In this document: positions 1 to 8,683 of the stretch, in pieces
Layout of the letters: every line of letters begins with the position of its first letter
How positions within the stretch are numbered: position 1 is the stretch's first letter
NCBI GenBank assembly: GCA_001543385.1
Contig: LPNH01000004.1
Location: 1-64,000, forward strand
Direction: 5' to 3'
Length of the DNA: 64,000 nucleotides
Origin: Candidatus Hemicellulosilyticus sp. P3
GTDB lineage: Bacteria; Bacteroidota; Bacteroidia; Bacteroidales; P3
Translations under genes and position numbers: made by a program
The notes under the pieces: model-generated
The model's database searches: none
What the model saw: the letters and a program-made list of their open reading frames with translations, nothing else
Told to the model about the DNA's origin: nothing

Positions 1-158
1 ATCTTACGTTTGATACTTTGTTCTATCGGCGAAAGAATCACCCAGCTGTCGCTTCCCGTGAACTCACAAAAAGTCCCCTGTTGCTGCACAAATTCGCTCT
101 TTAGATTGCTGCCAATCCGCTCTGTTTCAAGAATCGTGCAAGAGTATTTCTATCCACC
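1..158 (-). pseudogene. Fragment resembling the C-terminal part of a type IIG restriction-modification enzyme (runs off window)
   Basis: Reading leftward, a frame opens after a TAG near 158, overlaps the 3' end of the recombinase gene, and runs off the window without a visible ATG. Its translation contains SDSWVILSPIEQSIKRK. From memory this matches the segment just before the TaqI/Eco57I-type specificity domain of type IIG restriction-methylation enzymes. A real gene would have its methyltransferase domain upstream, but that position is taken by the recombinase. The piece is therefore a 5'-truncated remnant or a silent cassette used by the adjacent recombinase. The family call rests on about 17 residues. 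Confidence 0.4.
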
Positions 159-712
159 TTGCATATTTTAGCTATTTTACGATGAGATGTACCATTTTTC
201 AACAATTCAGAAATGAGAACCTCTTTGCCGGATAGTTTGTATTTGTCAGGTGAACTTTTGCGTCCTTTCGGGCGACCAAGAACGACTCCCTCGGCCTTCT
301 TTCTTGCAAGAGCCTCTTTTGTTCGTTGGCTTATAAGGTTGCGCTCAATTTCTGCCGATAGACCAAAAGCAAATGCCAATACTTTGCTCTGGATGTCATC
401 ACCAAGACGGTAGTTGTCTTTGATTGTCCATACTCTACACTCTTTGGTCATGCAGATGTTCAGTATCTCCATTATCATAAAAAGATTCCTGCCGAGGCGC
501 GAGAGTTCGCTACAGATGATAATGTCATCCTTGTGAATTTTCTTCAATAGATTGCCCAGTTGTCGTTTGGTGTAGTTTCTTGTGCCGCTGATAGTTTCCT
601 CTATCCAGTCGTCAATGGAAATGTTCTGTTTCTCACAGAATTTGTTAATCTCGAAGCGTTGGTTTTCAACTGTTTGCTTGTCACTGCTTACTCTGATGTA
701 ACCGTAAACCAT
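101..712 (-). CDS. Serine recombinase (resolvase/invertase family)
   Basis: A 203-residue small serine recombinase. It starts with the Y-I-R-V-S motif, placing the nucleophilic serine at residue 9. The second conserved block, ELSRLGRN, is at residues 69-76. The long E helix follows, and a helix-turn-helix of the Hin type is at about 172-196. The length is that of DNA invertases and resolvases (180-210 aa), not of large transposon integrases. In Bacteroidales such enzymes (the Mpi type) invert promoters or shuffle surface and restriction genes, so the neighbouring restriction-enzyme fragment may be its target. No paired inverted recombination site could be confirmed inside the window, so the substrate is inferred. 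Confidence 0.9.
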   Translation of the reverse strand: MVYGYIRVSSDKQTVENQRFEINKFCEKQNISIDDWIEETISGTRNYTKRQLGNLLKKIHKDDIIICSELSRLGRNLFMIMEILNICMTKECRVWTIKDNYRLGDDIQSKVLAFAFGLSAEIERNLISQRTKEALARKKAEGVVLGRPKGRKSSPDKYKLSGKEVLISELLKNGTSHRKIAKICKVDRNTLARFLKQSGLAAI

Positions 713-1102
713 AATATTTATAGTTTTTTTATTGTTAGACTTACCCTAAATATATGGTAAATTGCACAGTGAAATTTCGCAAATAAAGTACGCTTTCACG
801 AAGTGAGAAACTGCCATGTCACTTGGATGTGAAGAAGCACATTGGCTGAGCTGTTTCCTGAATGAATGCAAACAGGGTGTAAGCTTATTGGAAACGTATG
901 ATACCCGTGCCCGAATGCCGCGGCATCTGTCCCTACGCTTTGTGTGAAAAAAAATCGTACCTTTGCAGACTGTGCGTATCAATGGTGCGAAATCAGAGTT
1001 GAACGTTTTCGATAAGCCGAAGGACCCGAGTCAACCCTGCTTGAACCCGGGCATGGCAAGAAAATGACTAATGATTGAACGGTTGTTTGAATCTATTTGA
1101 AA
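713..1102. other. Intergenic region, mostly without recognisable content
   Basis: About 390 bases separate the recombinase from the PLP-homeostasis gene. A short inverted repeat (TTACC at 741-745, GGTAA at 756-760) lies close upstream of the recombinase start. A possible promoter -7 element (TACCTTTG, 958-965) faces the next gene but has no well-spaced TTTG partner. I see no convincing gene or RNA. Confidence 0.4.
958..965 (+). promoter_or_regulatory. Possible Bacteroidota -7 promoter element
   Basis: TACCTTTG matches the TAnnTTTG consensus of the Bacteroidota primary sigma factor. The nearest TTTG upstream (939-942) is only 15 nt away, not 19-20, so the match is partial. It would give a leader of about 130 nt for the gene at 1103. 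Confidence 0.3.
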
Positions 1103-1789
1103 ATGGAAATGCTGTCTATTCGAGACAATTTGGAGCAAATACGGGCCGCGTTGCCCGCCGGGGTGCGGCTGATCGCAGTGTCCAAAACAAAGCCTGTCGG
1201 CGATTTGCAGCAGGCTTACGATGCCGGGCAGCGTCTGTTCGGCGAGAACCACGCTTTGGAGATGCGCGACAAGCATGCCGTATTGCCGTCCGATATCGAG
1301 TGGCATTTTATCGGGCATCTGCAGCGTAACAAGGTCAAATACATTGCGCCTTATGTTTCACTTATCCATAGCATTGACAGCCTGCTGCTGTTGCAGGAGG
1401 TGGACAAGGAGGCCGCAAAACACAGCCGTGTGATAGACTGCCTGCTGCAGTTCCACATCGCCAGCGAGGAGACCAAGTTCGGACTCGACATGCAGGAGGC
1501 GGATGCGCTGCTGCAGTCCGAGGTATACAAATCTCTGCAACATGTGCACATTGTGGGAGTGATGGGTATGGCCACCAACACGGAAGATACGCAGCTCATC
1601 CGAAGCGAGTTCATCCGCCTGCACGACATCTTTACGCAACTGAAACAACGCTATTTTGCGGATGACACCGCGTTCCGTGAGATCTCGATGGGTATGAGTC
1701 ACGACTACCCTGTCGCCATTGAAGCGGGTGCCACGCTGATCCGAGTTGGCAGCGCCATCTTCGGAGCCAGGCAGTACAATCTAAATTAA
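1103..1789 (+). CDS. yggS: YggS/PLPBP family pyridoxal phosphate homeostasis protein
   Basis: A 228-residue member of the PLP-binding barrel family (YggS/PROSC), which buffers pyridoxal 5'-phosphate and affects amino-acid pools. The PLP lysine is K28 in AVSKTK. Other family landmarks are FGENHALE, WHFIGHLQRNK and the C-terminal phosphate-binding SMGMSHDYPVAIEAG with RVGSAIFG. The start is set at ATG 1103, because the longer frame begins with a TTG two codons earlier. The gene is probably monocistronic, with only 54 bases before the next gene. The length is normal for the family. Confidence 0.93.
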   Translation: MEMLSIRDNLEQIRAALPAGVRLIAVSKTKPVGDLQQAYDAGQRLFGENHALEMRDKHAVLPSDIEWHFIGHLQRNKVKYIAPYVSLIHSIDSLLLLQEVDKEAAKHSRVIDCLLQFHIASEETKFGLDMQEADALLQSEVYKSLQHVHIVGVMGMATNTEDTQLIRSEFIRLHDIFTQLKQRYFADDTAFREISMGMSHDYPVAIEAGATLIRVGSAIFGARQYNLN

Positions 1790-1843
1790 GCGTGTTAGTG
1801 AAAGCAATTCAATCTATAATCCACTAAACCGGCAATTGCATAT

Positions 1844-2728
1844 ATGCAAATCTTCAAAAAAACACACAATATCATCCTTTCCTATGTGATTATCACGTTG
1901 GGTCTGGCTGTCTATACCTTTGCTTGGTCGGCATTCCTGCTGCCGGCGCAGATTGTGGGCGGCGGCGTCAGCGGTCTTTCGGCCATCCTGTACTACGCCG
2001 TGGGCATCCACCTACCCATCGGTGTGATGAATTTTCTCTTCAACGCCGTTCTGTTGGCCATCGGCTTTAAGGTGCTGGGCTCCAAGTTCGGGGCCAACAC
2101 TGTCTACGGCATTGTCGGCTCGTCGCTTTTCTTTATCCTTTGGCAGCAGGTGCTGCACGTCGAGATGTTGTTCGACGTCACGATGTTTGGCGGCTTCATG
2201 TGTGCCATCATCGGCGGCGCATTGTGCGGCTTGGGAATAGGCCTGGCCTTCTCGATGGGCGGCAATACGGGTGGAACGGATATCATCGCATTGATAATAA
2301 GCAGGTTCTATAACATATCGCCCGGTAAGGTCATCATGCTCATTGATGTTGTTATCGTCGGTTGCTCATTTTTTATCTCTTTCCGCCTGGAAAACATCGT
2401 CTACGGATATATCGTCATGGTCGTCATGACCTATGTTCTCGATATGGTTGTCGACGGCAACCGCCAATCCTACCAGATAATGGTCTTTTCCACCCGCAAC
2501 GAAGAGATCGGTTCGACCGTGGCCCGCGAGATAGGCCGTGGTGCCACCTTGCTCAACGGTGAGGGTTGCTATACCCGCAATGACCAAAAGGTGTTGCTGA
2601 TGATGGTGCATCGCACCGACAAACCGCATGTGATGCGCATCATCCACCGTATCGACACCGATGCCTTCATATCGGTGAGCAAAGTCCAGGGCGTCTATGG
2701 CAAGAACTTTGAAAAGCTGAAAATATGA
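1844..2728 (+). CDS. YitT family membrane protein (DUF161 and DUF2179)
   Basis: A 294-residue integral membrane protein. Several hydrophobic helices fill residues 10-200. Glycine-rich signatures include GGGVSGLSAILYY near residue 40 and GLAFSMGGNTGGTDIIA near 135-150, typical of DUF161. The last 80 residues form a soluble cytoplasmic DUF2179 domain. The family is widespread and its substrate is unknown; do not read it as a characterised transporter. The stop codon overlaps the rpe start (ATGA), so the two are translationally coupled. Confidence 0.9.
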   Translation: MQIFKKTHNIILSYVIITLGLAVYTFAWSAFLLPAQIVGGGVSGLSAILYYAVGIHLPIGVMNFLFNAVLLAIGFKVLGSKFGANTVYGIVGSSLFFILWQQVLHVEMLFDVTMFGGFMCAIIGGALCGLGIGLAFSMGGNTGGTDIIALIISRFYNISPGKVIMLIDVVIVGCSFFISFRLENIVYGYIVMVVMTYVLDMVVDGNRQSYQIMVFSTRNEEIGSTVAREIGRGATLLNGEGCYTRNDQKVLLMMVHRTDKPHVMRIIHRIDTDAFISVSKVQGVYGKNFEKLKI

Positions 2729-3369
2729 AAATAATATCCCCGTCGTTGCTTTCGGCCGATTTCGGCAATCTGCAGCGCGATATCGAAATGTTGAACGCCA
2801 GCGAGTGCGACTGGCTGCACGTCGACGTGATGGACGGCGTCTTTGTGCCCAACATCTCGTTCGGGCAACCTATTGTCAGGCATATCAAGAAACATGCCCG
2901 CAAACCCCTTGACGTACATCTGATGATTGTCGACCCGGACCGCTACATAGCCGATTTCAAGGCTGCCGGTGCCGACATCCTGACGGTCCACTACGAGGCC
3001 TGCCGCCATCTTGACCGCACCCTCCACGCCATACGCGACGCAGAGATGCGCTGTGGCGTCGTTCTCAACCCCGCCACCCCTGTCTCGGTGTTGGAGGACA
3101 CGGTGCAAATCTGCGACCTGGTGTTGCTGATGTCGGTCAATCCGGGCTTTGGCGGCCAGCGCTTTATCGAGAATACATACAACAAGATTCACCAGTTGCG
3201 CGACTTGCTGGAACGGAAGGCGCCGCAGTGTCTCATCGAGGTGGACGGCGGAGTCAATGTCGGCAACGCGCCGTTGCTTTTTGAGGCCGGTGCCGACGCG
3301 CTGGTGGCGGGCAATGCGGTGTTCAGTGCCGCCGACCCGGAGGAAACCATCCGCCAACTGAAACGATGA
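2725..3369 (+). CDS. rpe: Ribulose-phosphate 3-epimerase
   Basis: A 214-residue TIM barrel that interconverts ribulose 5-phosphate and xylulose 5-phosphate in the pentose phosphate pathway. Metal and catalytic motifs are in place: SPSLLSADFG at the N-terminus, LHVDVMDGVFVPN, the DVHLMI histidine, the MSVNPGFGGQ loop and EVDGGVN near the C-terminus. The length is standard. It overlaps both neighbours by four bases (ATGA), which makes YitT, rpe and the methyltransferase one transcription unit. Confidence 0.97.
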   Translation: MKIISPSLLSADFGNLQRDIEMLNASECDWLHVDVMDGVFVPNISFGQPIVRHIKKHARKPLDVHLMIVDPDRYIADFKAAGADILTVHYEACRHLDRTLHAIRDAEMRCGVVLNPATPVSVLEDTVQICDLVLLMSVNPGFGGQRFIENTYNKIHQLRDLLERKAPQCLIEVDGGVNVGNAPLLFEAGADALVAGNAVFSAADPEETIRQLKR

Positions 3370-4595
3370 CCCGTCCACAGCTGATATTGTCGCCCGGCAG
3401 GGAGAAGTTCATCGACCGCCGTCATCCGTGGATATTCTCGGGAGCGGTGATGCGTGAGACGGGCGATCCGCATGAGGGCGACCTGGTCGATGTGGTCGCT
3501 GTCGACGGCCGCTGGCTGGCCGTGGGGCACTACCAGCCCGAGAGCATCCGCGTCAAGGTGCTCAGCTATACCACCCCCGACATTGACGAAGCGTGGTGGC
3601 GTGCCCGTCTGGCATCCGCCATCGCCTATCGACGACAGTTGGGGCTTTTTAACATGGGTTTGGCCGATTTGTCCGCCCCGAATCACCATTCAAATCTGAC
3701 GGATATGTTCCGGCTCATTCATGCCGAGGGCGACTTTCTGCCCGGTTTGGTGGCCGACTACTACAACGGTGCGCTGGTGCTGCAGGCTCACAGCATGGGG
3801 ATGTACCGCATGCTGCCGCAGTTGGCGGCGTGGCTGGGCGAAATGCTTGGCGACAAGCTGCGTGTCGTCTTCAACAAGAGTGCCGCCACCTTGCCCGATG
3901 GGGTGGGGGAGAACGGTTTCTTGCTGGGTGATCCGTGCGACGAGTGGGAGGCGCACGAGCAGGGCCACCGCTACCTCATCAATTTCCGCGAGGGGCAGAA
4001 GACTGGATTTTTCCTCGACCAACGCGACAACCGGGCCTTGCTCTCGTCGCTGTCGGCCGGTCGCCGTGTCCTCAACTGCTTCGGCTATACAGGCGGTTTT
4101 TCGTTGGCAGCCTTGCACGGTGGCGCCCGCTATGTGGAAACGGTGGATATATCCAAGCGTGCCATCGAACTCTGCGACCGCCATGTCGAGCTCAACTACG
4201 GTGCCGCGGCGCCGCATCGTGGTGTTGTCGCCGACGTGTTGCAATACATCCCGTCTGTCTCCCGTCCGGAATCTGACCTTTTTGACATCGTAATTCTCGA
4301 CCCGCCGGCTTTCGCCAAGAGCCACAAGGTGCTGCAGCAGGCTCTCAAAGGCTATCGCGCCATCAACCGCAAGGCGCTGGAGCTGTTGCCGCCGGGCGGT
4401 CTGCTCTTCACTTTCAGCTGTTCGCAGGCCGTCAGCCGTGACGAGTTCCAGACCATGGTGTTCAGTGCCGCCAATCTGGCCGGCCGCCAGGTGCGCATTG
4501 TGCGCCATCTGGCACATGGCGCCGACCATCCCGTCAGCATCCACCATCCCGAAGGCGAATATCTGAAAGGTCTGCTGCTGCAGGTGGACGGCTGA
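3366..4595 (+). CDS. Class I SAM-dependent rRNA methyltransferase, RlmI/RlmO type
   Basis: A 409-residue protein with the architecture of the 23S rRNA m5C methyltransferase RlmI. An N-terminal PUA domain (about 1-80, with the HPWIFSGAV motif) is followed by a linker domain and a Rossmann methyltransferase core. SAM-binding FGYTGGFSLAAL and the ETVDISKRAIELC segment lie around 240-275. The catalytic-loop motif ILDPPAF is near 315, and a cysteine in FSCSQAV near 353 fits the m5C mechanism. It is coupled to rpe. The exact RNA target cannot be deduced from sequence. Confidence 0.9.
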   Translation: MTRPQLILSPGREKFIDRRHPWIFSGAVMRETGDPHEGDLVDVVAVDGRWLAVGHYQPESIRVKVLSYTTPDIDEAWWRARLASAIAYRRQLGLFNMGLADLSAPNHHSNLTDMFRLIHAEGDFLPGLVADYYNGALVLQAHSMGMYRMLPQLAAWLGEMLGDKLRVVFNKSAATLPDGVGENGFLLGDPCDEWEAHEQGHRYLINFREGQKTGFFLDQRDNRALLSSLSAGRRVLNCFGYTGGFSLAALHGGARYVETVDISKRAIELCDRHVELNYGAAAPHRGVVADVLQYIPSVSRPESDLFDIVILDPPAFAKSHKVLQQALKGYRAINRKALELLPPGGLLFTFSCSQAVSRDEFQTMVFSAANLAGRQVRIVRHLAHGADHPVSIHHPEGEYLKGLLLQVDG

Positions 4596-4664
4596 TGCGA
4601 CAATCCATAAGACAAATCGATAAAACCACGATTAACTACGATACAAAAATCACTGAACGGCAAT

Positions 4665-5270
4665 ATGGAAAAAGGCTACTTGAAAATAGACCAATACGAC
4701 GAGGCGTGTGTCAAGGAAATGGCCGGCCACTACCGTGAGATATTGCGCCTGCTGGGTGAGGATCCCGAACGCGAAGGTCTCCGGAAGAGCCCCGAACGCA
4801 TCGCCAAGGCCATGCTTTTCTTCACCAACGGCTATGACCTTGACCCGGAGGAGATTCTTCGCTCCGCCATGTTCCACGAAGACTACAAACAGATGGTGGT
4901 GGTCAAAGACATCGAGCTCTACTCCCTCTGCGAGCACCACATGGTCCCTTTTGTCGGCAAAGCCCACGTGGCCTACATTCCCAACGGGACCATCGTGGGG
5001 TTGAGCAAACTGCCGCGGGTGGTCGACGCCTATGCCCGTCGGCTGCAGGTGCAGGAGCGCCTGACCAAGCAGATAAAAGACTGCATCCAGCGCACCCTGA
5101 ATCCGCTGGGTGTTGCCGTGGTCATCGAGGCCCAGCACATGTGCATGTCCATGCGCGGAGTGCAGAAGCAGAACTCTGTCACCACCACCAGCGATTTTAC
5201 CGGCGCTTTTCTCAACAGTCCCAAGACCCGCGAGGAATTTATGCATATCATCGGTGTCAACCTGCATTGA
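4665..5270 (+). CDS. folE: GTP cyclohydrolase I
   Basis: A 201-residue FolE that converts GTP to 7,8-dihydroneopterin triphosphate, the first step of folate biosynthesis and of other pterins. Conserved features are [19 protein letters not shown] with the zinc-binding Cys and His residues, [20 protein letters not shown], and the second zinc cysteine in [11 protein letters not shown]. The N-terminal [15 protein letters not shown] block is canonical. Length and domain order are normal. It is followed almost at once by a LolA-like gene. Confidence 0.97.
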   Translation: MEKGYLKIDQYDEACVKEMAGHYREILRLLGEDPEREGLRKSPERIAKAMLFFTNGYDLDPEEILRSAMFHEDYKQMVVVKDIELYSLCEHHMVPFVGKAHVAYIPNGTIVGLSKLPRVVDAYARRLQVQERLTKQIKDCIQRTLNPLGVAVVIEAQHMCMSMRGVQKQNSVTTTSDFTGAFLNSPKTREEFMHIIGVNLH

Positions 5271-5272
5271 AA

Positions 5273-5926
5273 ATGAAACATTTTATCAGTCTCCTCATCC
5301 TCTTGTTAGCCGTCGTCGCCGCCACGGCGCAAATCACTCACACCGCCACGGGCGGCGTGGACCAGGGGGCGCAAAAGGTGCTTCGCAAAGCCGCGGCGTT
5401 TTTCGACGGCAAGCCGGTCAGTTTCACCGTGACCATGGTTAACTACAATACGAAAAAGACCGAGACAGCCCGAGCCACAGCCCAGGTGCTCTACAGCCGT
5501 GGACGCTATCGTGTCACAGCGCCGCAGCAGGTGCTCTATTGCGACGGTAAATCTGTCTGGCATTGGAATCAGGAGGCAGGCGAGGTGGTGGTCAACACGC
5601 TGTCCGCCGAAGAGGACAATCTTCTCAATCCGGCTCATCTGCTGTCCACCTATGAACAGTCCTTCCGCCCCAAATACATCCGCACCGAAGCGGACGGCAC
5701 AGCCATCGTGGATCTGCAGCCCAAAAAAAGCAAAAGTTATCACAAATTGCGCCTTGCCATCGCTGAAAAGAGCGGACAGTTGCAACGTATGGAAATACAC
5801 AACTACGACGGATCGAGAGGCGAATACCGTATCACCGGTGTCAAGACAGGTGTGCGTTGCAGCGACCCGGACTTTGTCTTTGACACTGCGGCGCACCGTG
5901 GTGTTGAAATCATAGATATGCGGTAA
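5273..5926 (+). CDS. Outer membrane lipoprotein carrier LolA-like protein
   Basis: A 217-residue periplasmic protein with a signal peptide (MKHFISLLILLLAVVAATAQ). I chose ATG 5273, two bases after the folE stop, because the longer open frame would add 44 residues that overlap folE and precede the signal peptide. The body has the alternating beta-strand pattern of LolA, with GRYRVTAPQQVLYCDGKSVW and a run of beta-rich segments ending in FVFDTAAHRGVEIIDMR. LolA ferries lipoproteins across the periplasm from LolCDE. The identification is by fold-like pattern and by the usual occurrence of such genes in Bacteroidota. Confidence 0.8.
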   Translation: MKHFISLLILLLAVVAATAQITHTATGGVDQGAQKVLRKAAAFFDGKPVSFTVTMVNYNTKKTETARATAQVLYSRGRYRVTAPQQVLYCDGKSVWHWNQEAGEVVVNTLSAEEDNLLNPAHLLSTYEQSFRPKYIRTEADGTAIVDLQPKKSKSYHKLRLAIAEKSGQLQRMEIHNYDGSRGEYRITGVKTGVRCSDPDFVFDTAAHRGVEIIDMR

Positions 5927-5933
5927 ACACGAT

Positions 5934-6635
5934 ATGACAATACTACTCATAGAAACGGCCACCAGCGTGTGTTCGGTGGCGGTGGCGAGCGGGGACGCCG
6001 TGTCAGCCGTGCGCTGCAGCAGCGAGCCCAATGCCCATTCGTCGCGCATGGCTCCGTTTGTCGAATCCATGTTGCAGCAGCTTGCGCTCAGCCCGGTGGA
6101 CCTCGATGCCGTCTGCGTGTCCGGAGGCCCTGGCAGCTACACGGGGTTGCGCATCGGTGTCTCTTACGCCAAAGGTCTGTGCTACGCCCTGCACAAACCG
6201 CTTCTTGCCGTGCCCACCTTGCAGGCCATGGCCGAACACTACTTTCTCACCCATGCTGACTACAGCGGCTGGGTGTGTCCGATGCTCGACGCCCGGCGCA
6301 TGGAGTGTTATACGGCGCTCTACCGCCGTGCCGCCGACGGTGTGGAGGTGGTCAAACCTGTCAGCGCCGACATCATCGAGACCGGCATATACGACCGTTA
6401 CATGGACGAGGGCCCTGTCGTCTATATCGGCGATGGTGCCGCCAAGACACAACAAGTGCTCGGCCTGCACCCCAACGCACACTACGACACCGGATTCACT
6501 GTCACTGCCGAAGCTCTTCGGCCTGCCGCCTTCCGGCAACTGCAGCAGGGCCTTGTCGTCGATGTGGCATATTATGAGCCGTACTATCTGAAAGATTTCG
6601 TCGCCAAAAAATCCGTTGTACGCGGTCTCCGCTAA
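5934..6635 (+). CDS. tsaB: tRNA threonylcarbamoyladenosine biosynthesis protein TsaB
   Basis: A 233-residue ASKHA-fold protein, the dimerisation partner of TsaD in the complex that makes t6A at position 37 of ANN-decoding tRNAs. The N-terminal ILLIETATSVCSVA strand-turn and the hallmark GGPGSYTGLRIGVSYAKGL at about residues 63-81 are diagnostic. It lacks the metal-binding histidines of TsaD, as expected for TsaB. It starts eight bases after the LolA-like gene. Confidence 0.95.
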   Translation: MTILLIETATSVCSVAVASGDAVSAVRCSSEPNAHSSRMAPFVESMLQQLALSPVDLDAVCVSGGPGSYTGLRIGVSYAKGLCYALHKPLLAVPTLQAMAEHYFLTHADYSGWVCPMLDARRMECYTALYRRAADGVEVVKPVSADIIETGIYDRYMDEGPVVYIGDGAAKTQQVLGLHPNAHYDTGFTVTAEALRPAAFRQLQQGLVVDVAYYEPYYLKDFVAKKSVVRGLR

Positions 6636-6689
6636 CCACTCCGTTCACGCATCCACCGACTGTCCGTCCACATAAAAACAAACGCCATC

Positions 6690-7769
6690 ATGCTCACCTA
6701 CTCACTGAAAAGGCTGCTATACGGTCTCCTTGTCCTTTTGGGCGTGGTGGTGTTTGTCTTTTTTCTCTTCAACGTGCTGCCTGGTGATCCGGCGCGTATG
6801 ATGCTGGGTCAGCAGGCCGACGAAGAAAGCATTGCCATCATCAACCGCGATCTGGGGCGCGACAAGCCGCTCGCCGTGCAGTTTCTGTCGTATCTCAACG
6901 ACCTCTCCCCCCTATCGTTTCACAACAACAGCGACGTCTCGCACCATTTTTATCTGGATCCTGAAAAATACGGTCCGGTGCTGCATCTCTTCTCTTGCGG
7001 ACACACAATAGTTGTGTTCAAGTGGCCTTATCTGCGCCGCTCTTATCAGAGCCGGCGTCCCGTCTCGGACATCATCTCGTCTGCGTTTCCGCAGACTGCC
7101 GTTCTGGCACTCACCGCCATGGCTTTTGCGCTGCTGGCGGGTATCGTGTTGGGCGTGCTTTCCGCTGTCTACCGTGACACTTGGATTGACCGGCTTTCGC
7201 TGCTGCTCTCCACGCTGGGCATGTCCTTGCCTTCGTTTTTCGCCGCCATACTCATAGCTTGGCTCTTTGCCTATCTGCTTGCCGACTGGACTCACCTGAA
7301 TATGTTCGGCAACCTCTATGCTGTCGATGACTATGGCACCGGACGTCATCTGGCGCTCAAAAACCTTATTCTTCCAGCTTTCACATTGGGCATACGGCCA
7401 TTGGCCACCTTGTCGCAACTCACCAAAAACTCGTTGCTTGACGCCCTGTCGCAAGATTATGTCCGTACTGCGCGAGCCAAGGGGTTGAGCTATCGTCGGG
7501 TTGTAGTGCACCATGCCCTGCGCAACGCCCTCAACCCGGTCATCACCTCTGCTTCGGGATGGCTTGCCAGCCTTCTGGCCGGCGCAGTCTTTGTCGAATA
7601 CGTTTTCGACTGGAAGGGGATGGGAGTTGTCATTGTCGACGGGTTGGAAAAATACGACTTCCCTGTCGTGATGGGGACCATCCTCTTTATTTGCGTGCTG
7701 CTCGTGCTTATCAACATCATCACAGATATTCTCTACGCATGGCTCGACCCACGCGTGCGTCTGCAATAA
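6690..7769 (+). CDS. ABC transporter permease, OppB/DppB type
   Basis: A 359-residue inner-membrane permease of the BPD_transp_1 family. The N-terminal FNVLPGDPARMMLGQQADEE segment after the first helix is typical of OppB/DppB. The EAA-like loop contains DYVRTARAKGLSYRRVV. The last helices carry AGAVFVEYVFDWKGMG and end in DPRVRL. The family imports oligopeptides or nickel, or exports unknown substrates. No ATPase, second permease or binding protein is adjacent, so its partners must be elsewhere. A periplasmic insert with no obvious similarity lies around residues 70-115. Confidence 0.9.
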   Translation: MLTYSLKRLLYGLLVLLGVVVFVFFLFNVLPGDPARMMLGQQADEESIAIINRDLGRDKPLAVQFLSYLNDLSPLSFHNNSDVSHHFYLDPEKYGPVLHLFSCGHTIVVFKWPYLRRSYQSRRPVSDIISSAFPQTAVLALTAMAFALLAGIVLGVLSAVYRDTWIDRLSLLLSTLGMSLPSFFAAILIAWLFAYLLADWTHLNMFGNLYAVDDYGTGRHLALKNLILPAFTLGIRPLATLSQLTKNSLLDALSQDYVRTARAKGLSYRRVVVHHALRNALNPVITSASGWLASLLAGAVFVEYVFDWKGMGVVIVDGLEKYDFPVVMGTILFICVLLVLINIITDILYAWLDPRVRLQ

Positions 7770-7803
7770 TCCATATCGTTCGTACATTCAACCATCATTA
7801 TCC

Positions 7804-8670
7804 ATGACCGTCAAAGTAGGAATCGCCCAGTTAAGCTGCGGCCCGGACAAGGCACAGAATATTCGTAATTTTACAGACCGTGTGCGGCAGCTCGCTGCAT
7901 CCGGAGCCCGGATCATCTGTCTGCAGGAACTTTTTGCCTCACTCTATTTCTGCGATGAAGAGCGTTATCAGAACTTTCAGCTGGCGGAGTCTATACCCGA
8001 CGGCCCTACCACACAGCATTTCATCTCGTTGGCCAAAGAGCTGGAGGTGGTGCTCATCTGCTCGATGTTTGAGAAACGCACCGAGGGGATATACCACAAC
8101 ACCGCCGCCGTCATCGACGCCGACGGCACTTACCTGGGCAAATACCGCAAGATGCACATTCCCGACGACCCGGGTTACTACGAAAAGTTTTACTTCACTC
8201 CAGGCGATTTGGGCTACAAGGTCTTTCACACCCGTTATGGCACCGTCGGTGTGCTGATATGCTGGGATCAGTGGTTTCCCGAAGCCAGCCGCATCACCGC
8301 GCTGATGGGGGCGCAGATTCTCTTCTATCCCACTGCCATTGGCTGGGATGTGCGTCAGAACGAGGCCGACAACCGTGAGCAGTATGAAGCATGGCAGACC
8401 ATTCAGCGCAGTCACGCTGTGGCCAACGGCGTGCCTGTCGTCAGCGTCAACCGCACCGGATTGGAAGGCGGGATGCAGTTTTGGGGCGGTAGTTTCATCA
8501 CCAACGCCTTCGGTCGTGTGCTCTATCAGGCCCCCCATTTTGACGAAACCATACATGTGCAAGAGCTCGACTTGGCCGAGAGCGACCATTACCGCCGTCA
8601 TTGGCCCTATCTGCGCGATCGCCGCATCGACAGCTACAGCCCTCTCCTGAAACGCTATCTGGACGAATAA
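7804..8670 (+). CDS. aguB: N-carbamoylputrescine amidase
   Basis: A 288-residue nitrilase-superfamily enzyme that hydrolyses N-carbamoylputrescine to putrescine, CO2 and ammonia. The catalytic triad is visible: Glu42 in CLQELFAS, the Lys in GKYRKMHIP and the Cys in VLICWDQWFPE. The YEKFYFTPGD segment and the long C-terminal strand are characteristic of the AguB branch. The gene is followed after 13 bases by agmatine deiminase, which supplies its substrate. This context makes the substrate assignment firm. Confidence 0.95.
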   Translation: MTVKVGIAQLSCGPDKAQNIRNFTDRVRQLAASGARIICLQELFASLYFCDEERYQNFQLAESIPDGPTTQHFISLAKELEVVLICSMFEKRTEGIYHNTAAVIDADGTYLGKYRKMHIPDDPGYYEKFYFTPGDLGYKVFHTRYGTVGVLICWDQWFPEASRITALMGAQILFYPTAIGWDVRQNEADNREQYEAWQTIQRSHAVANGVPVVSVNRTGLEGGMQFWGGSFITNAFGRVLYQAPHFDETIHVQELDLAESDHYRRHWPYLRDRRIDSYSPLLKRYLDE

Positions 8671-8683
8671 TCCGTTCACAGTT

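Noticed and set aside
746..982. A 78-codon minus-strand frame in the first intergenic region
   Set aside because: No ribosome site, no family look and it overlaps the possible promoter; unsupported.
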